Shown here piece by piece: positions 51,115-59,774 of a DNA stretch of 64,000 nucleotides. Position 1 is the stretch's first letter. Each line of letters opens with the position of its first letter. Under the pieces are notes generated by a model. That model saw only the letters and a program-made list of their open reading frames with translations. It searched no databases and was not told where the DNA came from. A program made the position numbers and the translations under genes. The DNA comes from CAZWSX01 sp964636985 (lineage in GTDB: Bacteria; Planctomycetota; Planctomycetia; Pirellulales; Pirellulaceae). The stretch is taken from assembly GCA_964636985.1 (NCBI GenBank), contig CAZWSX010000004.1:248001-312000 (forward strand). Direction: 5' to 3'.

Positions 51115-52518
51115 ATGTCGTCAGAGTCGCCATCGCCGACGATGCAAAAGAAGCGACTACGGCTATTCGATTGCATGTGCTTGATTGTGGGGATGGTTAT
51201 CGGGGCCGGGGTTTTTGCGACCAGCGGGGAGATTGCCAAGGATTCCGGAACCTTTCCGGCTGCGATCGCGCTGTGGGTCATCGGCGGAGTCATCGCGCTC
51301 TCGGGAGCACTCTGCTTTGCCGAGTTATCGACGGCTTATCCGTTCGACGGCGGCGTTTACGTCTACCTCCAGCGGGCCTTCGGCCGGCGCGTCGCCTTTG
51401 TTTACGCGTGGGCGGAGTTCTGGCTGATTCGCCCGGCAAATGTTGGAATCGTGGCGGTGACGCTTGCCGATCACGCCCGGCGATGGTCGGTCTTCGGGGC
51501 AATCGACGCGACCTTTATTGCGGCGGTTGCAATCGTTCTGTTGGGCGGACTCAATTGCCTCGGCCTGCGACAAGGAATTGTGGCGCAAAATACGTTAACG
51601 GTTCTCAAGACGCTGGCGATCGCGCTTGTCATTGGATGCGGATTGGTTGCTCCGTTTCTGCCTGTTGCCGGATCGGCGGAACTGGGACTGGTTGGCGCTA
51701 AGCCACCGCCGCCGGTGACGAACTGGCCGATCGCGCTTTTGGCCGTGATGTTTTGTTATGGCGGCTGGAACGATATGGGAGCAGTCGCCGCCGAAGTGGA
51801 AAACCCGCGCCGGAACCTCGTAACGGCGCTCATCGGCGGCGTGGTTTTGATTCTGTTGATCTATCTGGGGCTGCAATTTTCGTTCGTGGCGGCCCTCGGT
51901 TTCGAAGGCGTCGCCAAGTCGCGGACGGTCGCGGTCGATGCGATGACGTGGATGCTCGGACCGAATTCAGCGTCGGTGATGAACGGGATCGTCTGCATTT
52001 CCTACTTAGGAGTTCTCAATGCGCTACTGCTTACGGGATCGCGGCTCTTCGCCGTTGCGGGGCGGCAAAGTGGCGCGATCGGGCACTGGCTCGGTCGGTG
52101 GGATAACGAACGCGGGGTTCCCTATGCTTCGCTGATTGCCCAAACTGTTGTTTCGGTCGCGATGGTCTTTCTCGTGAGCTGGACCTCGTCTGGCCAATCG
52201 GGCGAGCAATTGGGCCGTTTACTGCTGGTTAGCGCGCCGTGGTTTTGGGGATTTCTGGCGCTAGTAGGAATCGCTCATCCGCTCCTGCGATATGCGAACG
52301 ACCGGGCAGCGGGGCACTTTCGAACACCACTCGGGCCGTTGTTCGCCGTGACCTTGGTGCTATCGTCGCTGGCGATGGGTGGTGCTGCTATTGTGGAGAT
52401 GGTTGCCAAGTGGCGGGAAAACCGCGGTTGGGAACTTCCAATCACGGCTGCTATCATGGCGATCGGGATCGTCGCAACATGGTTCGTGGCGACTGACGAT
52501 CGCGACCAAATCGCATGA
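51115..52518 (+). CDS. Amino acid permease (APC superfamily)
   Basis: A 467-aa membrane protein with about 12 helices. The first reads LFDCMCLIVGMVIGAGVFATSGEIA, the APC-type unwound-helix Gly motif GAGVF. GVIALSGALCFAELSTAYPFDGGVYVYL is the consensus amphipathic loop. Later FCYGGWNDMGAVAAEVENPRRNL is conserved across amino acid/polyamine transporters. It probably imports the substrate, or exports the product, of the coupled PLP enzyme, such as an amino acid with a thiol or thioether group; that is an inference from the 1-bp gene spacing. It is a single-component transporter. Confidence 0.89.
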   Translation: MSSESPSPTMQKKRLRLFDCMCLIVGMVIGAGVFATSGEIAKDSGTFPAAIALWVIGGVIALSGALCFAELSTAYPFDGGVYVYLQRAFGRRVAFVYAWAEFWLIRPANVGIVAVTLADHARRWSVFGAIDATFIAAVAIVLLGGLNCLGLRQGIVAQNTLTVLKTLAIALVIGCGLVAPFLPVAGSAELGLVGAKPPPPVTNWPIALLAVMFCYGGWNDMGAVAAEVENPRRNLVTALIGGVVLILLIYLGLQFSFVAALGFEGVAKSRTVAVDAMTWMLGPNSASVMNGIVCISYLGVLNALLLTGSRLFAVAGRQSGAIGHWLGRWDNERGVPYASLIAQTVVSVAMVFLVSWTSSGQSGEQLGRLLLVSAPWFWGFLALVGIAHPLLRYANDRAAGHFRTPLGPLFAVTLVLSSLAMGGAAIVEMVAKWRENRGWELPITAAIMAIGIVATWFVATDDRDQIA

Positions 52519-52561
52519 GGCGAGTGCGTTAAGCACGGGTCGCGGTGGAATCGACGCTTGA

Positions 52562-54715
52562 ATGGAATCCTCACGGATGAGCCGTGCCGCACCGGTTGGA
52601 CCTTTGCCTGACGACGAGCGATCGCTTCGTCCGCAAAACATTGACGAGGTCCAAGCGGCCAAGTTCGACATTCGGATCTTGATCACCGAGATCGAACGGC
52701 TCTGCCAAGGTGAAGGGCCGCTTAACGAATTCTTCGAGGGGTTGCTAAACCGCGTGGTCTCGGCAAGCGGCGCCGTCGCGGGCGCAATCTGGCAGCCTGG
52801 GGAAGGTGGCCGACTCAACCTGGCCTATCAGGTGAATCTTCCGGCGACCGGACTGATTGACGATCGCGAGAAACAAATCAAGCACGCCCTGCTATTGAAG
52901 CGGGCAAGCGAACAGCGTGAACCCCAACTCGTGCTTCCGCACACCGGAGCCGACGCTGGACTGGTCGAGCGGGCAAGCGAGGCGAATCAGCAGGGTGAAG
53001 CAGGCAATCCGACGCCATGGTTGGTGGTGATTGCACCGATCACTGTCGACCGCGATACGCAGGCCGTGATCGAAATCTTCCAGCGGCCCGAGGGAGGACC
53101 GACCACCCAACGCGGCTATTTGCGATTCTTGCTGTCGATGGCCGAGCACGCCGGCGGTTGGTTTAAGAATCGGCAATTGCGGATGCTGCGAGAGCGGCAA
53201 GGGCTGTGGGACAAGTTGGACGACTTCCTCAAGTCGCTGCACCGCAACCGGACCATCCGCGAAGTCGCCTACGCCATTGCTAACGATGGCCGAAGAGTGG
53301 TCGATTGCGACCGCGTCAGCGTGGCGCTGACGCGTGGTTCCCGAGCGCACATTGAATCGATCAGCGGGCTCGACTCCGTCGAACGCCGCGCTGAAGAGGT
53401 CGCGCGGATGGCCGATTTGGTTGTCGCCGTCTTGCGGACGGGCGAACCACTTTGGTGGGAAGGCGTTGGCAAGGAACTGCCGCCGCAGATTGAAAATCCG
53501 CTTCAACACTACGTCGACGCCTCGCACGCGCGGGCCTTGGGCGTCATTCCGCTCTTCGAGGCGGAGGTGCCGAACGACACCCCGGCGAATTCGTCGGGCG
53601 AATCGCCGCGACGTCCTAAACGAAGAAAGCCATGCGGTGCCCTGGTTTGCGAACAGCTTCGCGAAAGCGACGCGCGCGACGATCTGAAGGCTCGCGCGCA
53701 AACAGTCGCCGATCATGCGGGGCCGGCACTGGCTCATGCGGTGGCGTACGAAGGGATTTTTTTATTGCCGCTGTGGCGAAGTCTCGGGCAAGTTTTCAAC
53801 TTGTTGCGATGGGAAACGCTGCCGTGGACGCTGTCCGTTGTTGGCGCACTTGCTGCCGCGATGTTGGCGCTCTGGCTGGTGCCCGGCGATTTCGATTTGG
53901 CGTGCCGCGGAAAGTTAGTTCCGGCGACGCAGCGCGATATCTTCGCACCACTCGACGGGGCTGTCGTCGACGTGGCCGTGCGACATGGCGATTCGGTCCG
54001 CGCAGGGCAAATGCTGGCCCGCCTCAAGAACACGGAACTCGAGATCAAGATCAGCGATCTGCTTGGCAAACAGGAAGTCGGCCAAGCTCGCTTGCGTGGG
54101 ATCGAGCGGCAAGTCCGCGAGTACGAGCGCCCCGGAAGTAAGCCCAATGCCGCCGAACTGGGACGGCTTTCGAGCGAGCGATTGGAGCTCGAAAAGGAAC
54201 TTGAGACGGCCGAGCGAGAACTACAGTACCAAAAGGCGCGCGAGGCCCAGTTGGACGTGAAGGCCGAGGCGGATGGCGAGGTGATGACCTGGCAGGTCGA
54301 ACAGCGTCTTAACGGACGGCCTGTGCGAATGGGGCAGTCGCTCATGACGCTTGCCGATACGGCCGGGCCTTGGGAAGTACGGTTGTTCCTGCCCGAGAAG
54401 CGGTTGGCTCACCTCGATACGGCAATGGCCGCAACGCGTGAAGATTCGCCTGTCGAAGTTGCTTTCATGTTGTCGACTCACCCGGGGCGCGAGTTTGTCG
54501 GGCATGTCGTTGAAGTCGAACGAACGGCCGAAGTCCACGAGGACCAGGGGAACACGCTGCTCGTTCGCGTGGCGATCGACAAGTCGGTTTTGCCCGAATT
54601 GCGCAGCGATACCACGGTGCAGGCCAAGGTGCACTGCGGCCAGCGATCGATCGGTTACGTTTGGTTTTGCGACCTGATCGAGACCGTTCAAACCCGCCTC
54701 CTCTTTTGGCTGTAG
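52562..54715 (+). CDS. GAF-like region fused to an HlyD-type adaptor
   Basis: A 717-aa protein. The N-terminal ~400 residues are cytoplasmic and contain two GAF-like parts (about 30-200 and 225-400; e.g. VSASGAVAGAIWQPGEGG, VVDCDRVSVALTRGSR, ALGVIPLFE). One membrane segment is near 422-441 (TLSVVGALAAAMLALWLV). The periplasmic part from about 445 is HlyD-like: FAPLDGAVVDVAVRHGDSVRAGQML, then a coiled coil, then VEVAFMLSTHPGREFVGHV and TTVQAKVHCGQRSIG. The design joins small-molecule sensing to an export adaptor. It is followed after 11 bp by the M50-HlyD fusion gene, indicating an operon. Confidence 0.8.
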   Translation: MESSRMSRAAPVGPLPDDERSLRPQNIDEVQAAKFDIRILITEIERLCQGEGPLNEFFEGLLNRVVSASGAVAGAIWQPGEGGRLNLAYQVNLPATGLIDDREKQIKHALLLKRASEQREPQLVLPHTGADAGLVERASEANQQGEAGNPTPWLVVIAPITVDRDTQAVIEIFQRPEGGPTTQRGYLRFLLSMAEHAGGWFKNRQLRMLRERQGLWDKLDDFLKSLHRNRTIREVAYAIANDGRRVVDCDRVSVALTRGSRAHIESISGLDSVERRAEEVARMADLVVAVLRTGEPLWWEGVGKELPPQIENPLQHYVDASHARALGVIPLFEAEVPNDTPANSSGESPRRPKRRKPCGALVCEQLRESDARDDLKARAQTVADHAGPALAHAVAYEGIFLLPLWRSLGQVFNLLRWETLPWTLSVVGALAAAMLALWLVPGDFDLACRGKLVPATQRDIFAPLDGAVVDVAVRHGDSVRAGQMLARLKNTELEIKISDLLGKQEVGQARLRGIERQVREYERPGSKPNAAELGRLSSERLELEKELETAERELQYQKAREAQLDVKAEADGEVMTWQVEQRLNGRPVRMGQSLMTLADTAGPWEVRLFLPEKRLAHLDTAMAATREDSPVEVAFMLSTHPGREFVGHVVEVERTAEVHEDQGNTLLVRVAIDKSVLPELRSDTTVQAKVHCGQRSIGYVWFCDLIETVQTRLLFWL

Positions 54716-54726
54716 GTGGCGAGCCG

Positions 54727-56946
54727 ATGTCGACAGGCATTTCGCAAGCCAGTGTCGGGCGTCCCTTGCCGCTACGGATGCGCGCCGATCTGCGAATCGA
54801 GCGTCAAACGTTCGACGGCCGAGACAGTTGGGTCGTCAAAGATCCGATCAAGCTTCGCTACTATCGCTTCGACGATGAAGAATACTCGGTCCTCTCGATG
54901 CTCGATGGTTCGACGAGCATGGAGACGATCAAGCGCAAGTTTGAGCGGCAATTCGCGCCGCAACGGCTAACGTACGCGGAGATTCACCGCCTGCTGGCGA
55001 TGCTCCATCGCTCGGCACTTGTCCTGTCGGATGCGCCGGGGCAAGCTCTTCCACTACTGAAGCGGCGAGCCGAGGAAGAATTCAAGCGTCACGAGGCGGC
55101 GATCAGCAATCCGCTGGCGATCCGCTTTCGTGGCATCGATCCGCAACGCATTCTGGCGCGCTTGGATGTTTGGTTTGGCTGGCTTTTCACGATTCCAGGG
55201 GCGATTCTGGCTGGAATGCTGGTCTTCTTTGCCTTGGGACTGTTAGCGGCTGAATTCGACGTCTTCTGGAATCGGTTGCCGGGCTTCCAACAGTTTTTTG
55301 CTCCGAGGAACTGGTTGTTTCTGGCGATTGCGCTCGGGTTCACTAAAGTCCTGCACGAGTTTGGGCACGGCATCTCATGTCGAAGGTTCGGCGGTGAGTG
55401 CCACGAGATGGGGCTGATGCTCCTTTGCCTGACGCCGTGCCTGTACTGCAACGTGACCGACACGTACATGAATCCCGACAAGTGGAAGCGCGCCGCTGTG
55501 GGCGCAGCGGGGATGTACATCGAACTGATGCTCGCGGCGATTGCGACCATCGTTTGGTGGAACACCCAGCCGGGGATGCTCAACGGCCTGTGTCTGAATG
55601 TGATGTTCACGTGCTCGGTGAGCACTCTGCTCTTCAACGCCAATCCGCTGATGCGGTACGACGGCTACTACATCCTGGCCGACCTGGTCGAGATTCCCAA
55701 TCTGCGGCAACGGGCGCAAGACGAGCTGAACCGAAATCTGAGCTGGTGGTGCCTTGGCATCGAACCGGCGGCACCATCGCACGAACGGCGGCCGTGGCTG
55801 TTGATGCTCTTCGCCGTGGCGTCGAGCCTGTACGGCTGGTTCGTTTCGTTTTCGATTTTGTGGTTCTTGTACAAGGCAACCGAGCCGATCGGGGCCAAGG
55901 TCCTGGGACAAACCTTGGCCGCGGTTTCGGTTTACCAATTGGTGGCCAGGCCCGTCAGCAGTGCGTGGCAGTTTCTTAAAAGTCATCGAAGGATGCAGCG
56001 TATGAATCCGCTTCGCGCCGGCATATCGGCCACCGTGCTAGCCGCCATTGCCTTGGCGATCATGGCCATCCCCCTGCCCTACCGAGTGACTTGCGAGTTG
56101 ACCGCGCAGCCTCGCGATGCCCATGCTGTGTACGTTGTCCTGGCCGGGCAGCTTAAGGAAATCTTGGTTCGGCCGGGCGATCGTGTGGCCGAAGGCGATC
56201 CGATCATCGAGCTGGTGAATCCCGAGATCGACATGCGGATTGGATTGCTCGAGAGTCAGATCGCAAGGTTCGAGACCGCCCGCGACGAGTTGAAGCGTCG
56301 GGCCGTGACCGACGACTCCGCACGGGTCGAGATCGCTGAAATCGAAAAGACGCTGGAGTCGGTTCGGGAACAGAAAGATCGTCGGGCTACCGAGCGAGAG
56401 CAGCTTGTTCTGCGGGCACCGAAGGCTGGGGTCGTCATCGCTGCTCCGCGCAGACCCGCTGGCGAGGACGACTCGGAACTTCCCGCCTGGACAGGGCACC
56501 CGCTGGAATCTCGCAACCTGGGAGCGAAGCTCGCCGAGAGCGATTTGATCTGCTACATCGCAGACCCGGCCAAGGGGGAAGCCACGCTGGCCGTCGAGGT
56601 TCGCGACCTCGACTCGGTCAAGTCGGGCAATCGAGTCGACATCTACCTGGACCAGTACCCTGCGCGGCGCTTTACAGGCAAGATCGAGTCGCTTGCCCGA
56701 TCACGAATGAAAGACACGCCCGCGGCTCTATCGAGCAAAACCGGCGGAGATCTGGCAACGCAGACGTCGGCGGGGGGCAAAGAGAAAACCATCGAGACGG
56801 TTTATCAAGCGAACGTTCCGTTCAACGAGCCTAAAGGATTGCTGGCGCTTCATGCTCACGGGCGAGCGAGAGTTCACGCGGGGACGATGACCGTTGGCGG
56901 GCGATTGTGGCGAGCGTTCTCGCACACGTTTCACTTCGAGCTCTAA
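54727..56946 (+). CDS. PqqD-like domain - site-2 protease (M50) - HlyD adaptor fusion
   Basis: A 739-aa membrane protein. The N-terminal ~100 residues are a PqqD-like winged helix (KLRYYRFDDEEYSVLSML, then YAEIHRLLAMLHRSALV). Four to six membrane helices include the metalloprotease motif His210-Glu-Phe-Gly-His214 in VLHEFGHGISCRRFGGE and the second motif from Asn306 to Gly313 in ANPLMRYDGYY. The C-terminal ~280 residues (from about 460) are an HlyD-like adaptor (AGQLKEILVRPGDRVAEGDP, coiled coil, LVLRAPKAGVV). Such M50-HlyD fusions usually pair with a GAF-HlyD protein, as here. The predicted role is envelope processing or export of a peptide or protein, but the substrate is unknown. ATG 54727 is used over an upstream GTG. 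Confidence 0.85.
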   Translation: MSTGISQASVGRPLPLRMRADLRIERQTFDGRDSWVVKDPIKLRYYRFDDEEYSVLSMLDGSTSMETIKRKFERQFAPQRLTYAEIHRLLAMLHRSALVLSDAPGQALPLLKRRAEEEFKRHEAAISNPLAIRFRGIDPQRILARLDVWFGWLFTIPGAILAGMLVFFALGLLAAEFDVFWNRLPGFQQFFAPRNWLFLAIALGFTKVLHEFGHGISCRRFGGECHEMGLMLLCLTPCLYCNVTDTYMNPDKWKRAAVGAAGMYIELMLAAIATIVWWNTQPGMLNGLCLNVMFTCSVSTLLFNANPLMRYDGYYILADLVEIPNLRQRAQDELNRNLSWWCLGIEPAAPSHERRPWLLMLFAVASSLYGWFVSFSILWFLYKATEPIGAKVLGQTLAAVSVYQLVARPVSSAWQFLKSHRRMQRMNPLRAGISATVLAAIALAIMAIPLPYRVTCELTAQPRDAHAVYVVLAGQLKEILVRPGDRVAEGDPIIELVNPEIDMRIGLLESQIARFETARDELKRRAVTDDSARVEIAEIEKTLESVREQKDRRATEREQLVLRAPKAGVVIAAPRRPAGEDDSELPAWTGHPLESRNLGAKLAESDLICYIADPAKGEATLAVEVRDLDSVKSGNRVDIYLDQYPARRFTGKIESLARSRMKDTPAALSSKTGGDLATQTSAGGKEKTIETVYQANVPFNEPKGLLALHAHGRARVHAGTMTVGGRLWRAFSHTFHFEL

Positions 56947-56954
56947 GGGGATGA

Positions 56955-57911
56955 TTAAGTGGTCGCTGGGGGTGGATTGCCGCGCAAGTAGATGAAACTT
57001 TTTCCGAGCCGGCCGTTGTAATTGCCGGCGGAGATTTTAACGAGACCAGGCGTGGTCTTCGCTGCATCAATCGCCGCGTAAGTCGCTGCGGCGACCGTCT
57101 CCAGATCGCGGCCGTTGATGATGATCTCCTGAACCGACGCCACGCCAGGCGGCAGTTGCGTGGTGACGCTCGGATGGTCGCGAAGCGTGGGGCAAAACGG
57201 CGCGTTGGTCGAAGCGATCAAGAACTTATAGCTGCTGCCGGCGCGAGAACCGCTCGACGCGACGCCGCCCGGAAAGGGCAGGATGACACCTGGAACGCTG
57301 CTGGCTCCGGTTGCAGCTCGCTCGGCGGCTTCAAGAGCTGCATCTTCTGTTTTGCCCATGAACCACAAGTTGCCCCCCATGATGCCATCGGCGAAACCGA
57401 AGCGGCGGTCGACGACAAACTCGCCCGACATGATCGGAATCGTCCAAACCGGTCGGCCATAGCGAGTGGCTCGCTTTTGAAAATGGTCGCCAAACAGCGC
57501 AATCTTGCGGCCCAATTTGAAGTAGGGATCGGAGCTGATCAGGTTAAAACAGGCCGTAGTGGGGCACGTGAGGACGTTCTGGCTTAGACGCACCAGGAGC
57601 GAACGCTCGAGGGCTTCCGTCCGATCCTTGCGAAACCGCGGAACGTGGAATTGGCAGATCGCCCCGGGGCGGCCGTCGGGCGTGACGAACGAGGCGTCGC
57701 CGCCTGGGCCGACGTAACGATCAAGGCCTGCTTCGCAATCGCAAAGGATTGTGCTGGAGGCGTTGCCGGTCGCAGCCGAGATCGCGTGGTCGAGCCACTT
57801 ACGATCGCGGGCCGTGATCAGGACTTCGGCATAGATACTCCGAAAGCCTTCGGCGTAGGTATCTTCGATCTCGGCTGTGTCGTTATCAGGTGTGTTCGCA
57901 GTCTCCGCCAC
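56955..57911 (-). CDS. fhcD: Formylmethanofuran--tetrahydromethanopterin formyltransferase
   Basis: A 318-aa Ftr/FhcD protein that transfers the formyl group from formyl-H4MPT to methanofuran (or a bacterial analogue) in C1 oxidation. The family is clear from IEDTYAEGFRSIYAEVLITA, SLLVRLSQNVLTCPTTACFN, the conserved core GRPVWTIPIMSGEFVVDRRFGFADGIMGGNLWFMG, VPGVILPFPGGVASSGSRAGSSYKFLIASTNAPFCPTLRD and VKISAGNYNGRLGKS. It starts with GTG at 57911; no better start is visible. It is convergent with the M50-HlyD fusion and far from fhcC (32625-33446). Bacterial members occur in methylotrophs and planctomycetes. Confidence 0.94.
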   Translation of the reverse strand: MAETANTPDNDTAEIEDTYAEGFRSIYAEVLITARDRKWLDHAISAATGNASSTILCDCEAGLDRYVGPGGDASFVTPDGRPGAICQFHVPRFRKDRTEALERSLLVRLSQNVLTCPTTACFNLISSDPYFKLGRKIALFGDHFQKRATRYGRPVWTIPIMSGEFVVDRRFGFADGIMGGNLWFMGKTEDAALEAAERAATGASSVPGVILPFPGGVASSGSRAGSSYKFLIASTNAPFCPTLRDHPSVTTQLPPGVASVQEIIINGRDLETVAAATYAAIDAAKTTPGLVKISAGNYNGRLGKSFIYLRGNPPPATT

Positions 57912-58299
57912 GCGCGTGTTCCATCAACGAAAAGGCGTTCCAATTCAAACAATGCGGAAATCTTTAACGTTCCCGCCGTTTGTCGCAAGCGGGGTGATGG
58001 TGGATGTGTGGAATATCGTTCCACCGGCAATTGCAGTTTTTCCAAAACCAAAAAATCACCACGTTCCGCCATGGGCTTATTGTCTTGAAGCTGCCACGAC
58101 GGCCAACCCCTTGGCCAGACAAGTACTTAAGGCCATTGGGCAGCGAGCAAGCAGCGACACCTGTGGTCCTGTTTCCGCCCTTGGCGCGCCGTGTGCATTG
58201 GCTCGGTTTCGTCGAAGCGTCCGGTTTCCCTCGCCCCCGGACCAATCGTTACCAACGAGCCGCCTCCCGAGCGTTCCGCGTCACGAAAGGATTTGTGCC
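57912..58299. other. 388-bp intergenic region upstream of fhcD
   Basis: It holds the divergent promoters of fhcD and of the small gene at 58300. I see no RNA gene and no strong hairpin. Around 58010-58080 the sequence is relatively AT-rich. Confidence 0.4.
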
Positions 58300-58527
58300 A
58301 TGAACCATACCGACCGCAACCATCGCGACCCCCGACTTTCCAAGCAGCCGCGTCGCGACGCCGCGTGGAAAAAGGATGGCGCCGACTACCTTCTGCCCTG
58401 GGCTGATCCCTACATCACCTCGCTTTTCGACGAGCATCGCCGCGATTCTCCATGGTCGGAGTCGTCCCGAAAATCGCCGCGTGATGAAATGGCCGAAAGC
58501 CACTCGTACTGGAATGCCAGCCGCTAG
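58300..58527 (+). CDS. Small hypothetical protein (75 aa)
   Basis: A 75-aa frame with AAAGGA 9 bp before the ATG. It is hydrophilic, rich in Asp, Arg, His, Ser and Trp, and has a run of charged residues (NHRDPRLSKQPRRDAAWKK). There is no signal peptide, Cys pair or membrane segment. It lies between fhcD (divergent) and the DapA-family gene (92 bp downstream). I recognise no family. The ribosome-binding site makes it credible. Confidence 0.55.
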   Translation: MNHTDRNHRDPRLSKQPRRDAAWKKDGADYLLPWADPYITSLFDEHRRDSPWSESSRKSPRDEMAESHSYWNASR

Positions 58528-58618
58528 GCGTTCAACGGCGGTGGTCAAGGCGGTAAACTCATGTCGACCCAAATCATCGATGTGTCGACTTGAGTTGCCC
58601 CGCTGGGTGTCACCGCCA

Positions 58619-59713
58619 ATGAAATCCCCTCTCTCGTCCGCCAATGTCTCGTTGATTGAACGTCTGATTGCCGATCCGATCGAGCACTTTCCCTCCGCCA
58701 CGGTTGCTTGCTTCGATCCAACAACTGGCGACTTGCCGCGCCGGCAGTTGGACGAAGCGAAGCTCACTCGATTTCTAAGGAGTCTGGCGGAAGCCGGCGC
58801 GCCGGCACTCTTGCTCGGAGCCTCCACGGGGCACGGCCACGTTCGGACGCACGAGGAGTTGGTCCGCTGGTTTCAGGCGGCGGCGATCGACTTGCCGAAC
58901 TGCGTTCGCACGGCCCTCTTGCGCCCCGAAGATGGATTGGCCGCCAATCGGCGCTTGCTCGAACAGTTGCCGGGGCTCGGTTATCCAATAGTCTTCTTCC
59001 GTCCAGGCAACAAACATCAGGCGATTGCTAACAACTCAGAAGCAGTCGATGACGCCGTCTTCGCGGAGCTTGTGCCGCTGGTCGCGGCGGCTTCCGATTG
59101 CGGACTGGCGATCGGCCTTTACACCATTCCCGATGTGAGCGGCGTCAAGCTGACGCCCGCGGTCGCCTCGCGGCTGCTCGATTCGCCTGGCGGATCGCGA
59201 ATCGTCGCGGTAAAGGTGACCGAAGCGGTGTACGAATCGAGTACGCTGGCGTTCCTGAAGCATCCCCGCCTGCAACGGCTCAAGGTTGTTCAGGGTTGGG
59301 ACCCGTTTCTGGTGCGGGCGCTGCAAGATGGTCCGCGATTCGATCCCCAGCAGCGTGCGCGATGCGGCGTAACGTCGGGGCCAATGTCGTTTGCCGTCTT
59401 TCAGTACCAGCATATTTTCGAAGCCGCCGCGCGAGGCGATTGGAGCGAAGCCGAGCAGGCGCAAGGCGCCGTGACGCTGTTGTTTCAATCGATGCAAGAC
59501 GACCCCACCAAATTCGCCGACCTTCAGCGGGCGAAATACATCATGGGGTTAGGAGAACCCCTCACCTCCGCCGTCGATCCGGCCAAGTGCCAGCGCGTGC
59601 TCGAAACGCTTCGTACGCTATCGCGCGAGGAAGATCGCCGCCGCTTGGCCAGAAGCCTCAATTTGATGGGTGACGGACCGTTTGCTGAGGAACTGATGAC
59701 GCTGAGCCGGTAG
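58619..59713 (+). CDS. Dihydrodipicolinate synthase/N-acetylneuraminate lyase family aldolase
   Basis: A 364-aa class I aldolase. The N-terminal VACFDPTTGDLPRR is unusual for DapA. The barrel contains the family loop ALLLGASTGHGHVRTHEEL (the GTTGE equivalent is altered), LYTIPDVSGVKLTP with the active Tyr, and the Schiff-base Lys199 in RIVAVKVTEAVYE. A helical C-terminus of about 80 residues carries the YIMGLGEPLTSAVDPAK segment. It is larger than the usual 290-300 aa. The substrate is probably a 2-oxo acid or aldehyde pair, but which is unknown. ATG 58619 lies 92 bp after the small ORF. Confidence 0.8.
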   Translation: MKSPLSSANVSLIERLIADPIEHFPSATVACFDPTTGDLPRRQLDEAKLTRFLRSLAEAGAPALLLGASTGHGHVRTHEELVRWFQAAAIDLPNCVRTALLRPEDGLAANRRLLEQLPGLGYPIVFFRPGNKHQAIANNSEAVDDAVFAELVPLVAAASDCGLAIGLYTIPDVSGVKLTPAVASRLLDSPGGSRIVAVKVTEAVYESSTLAFLKHPRLQRLKVVQGWDPFLVRALQDGPRFDPQQRARCGVTSGPMSFAVFQYQHIFEAAARGDWSEAEQAQGAVTLLFQSMQDDPTKFADLQRAKYIMGLGEPLTSAVDPAKCQRVLETLRTLSREEDRRRLARSLNLMGDGPFAEELMTLSR

Positions 59714-59727
59714 ATTGCTCCCTGTAG

Positions 59728-59747
59728 CCGCGTTCGCCAGAACGCGG
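59728..59747. repeat. Palindrome ccgcgttc-gcca-gaacgcgg
   Basis: An 8-bp perfect stem with a 4-nt GCCA loop, 15 bp after the aldolase stop and near the end of the next minus-strand gene. Such hairpins, tgtagccg then gcggaaag in this orientation, recur in planctomycete intergenic DNA in my memory. It may also serve as a terminator between convergent genes. Confidence 0.6.
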
Positions 59748-59774
59748 AAAGTGAACGTCGCAATTTGCCGACAG

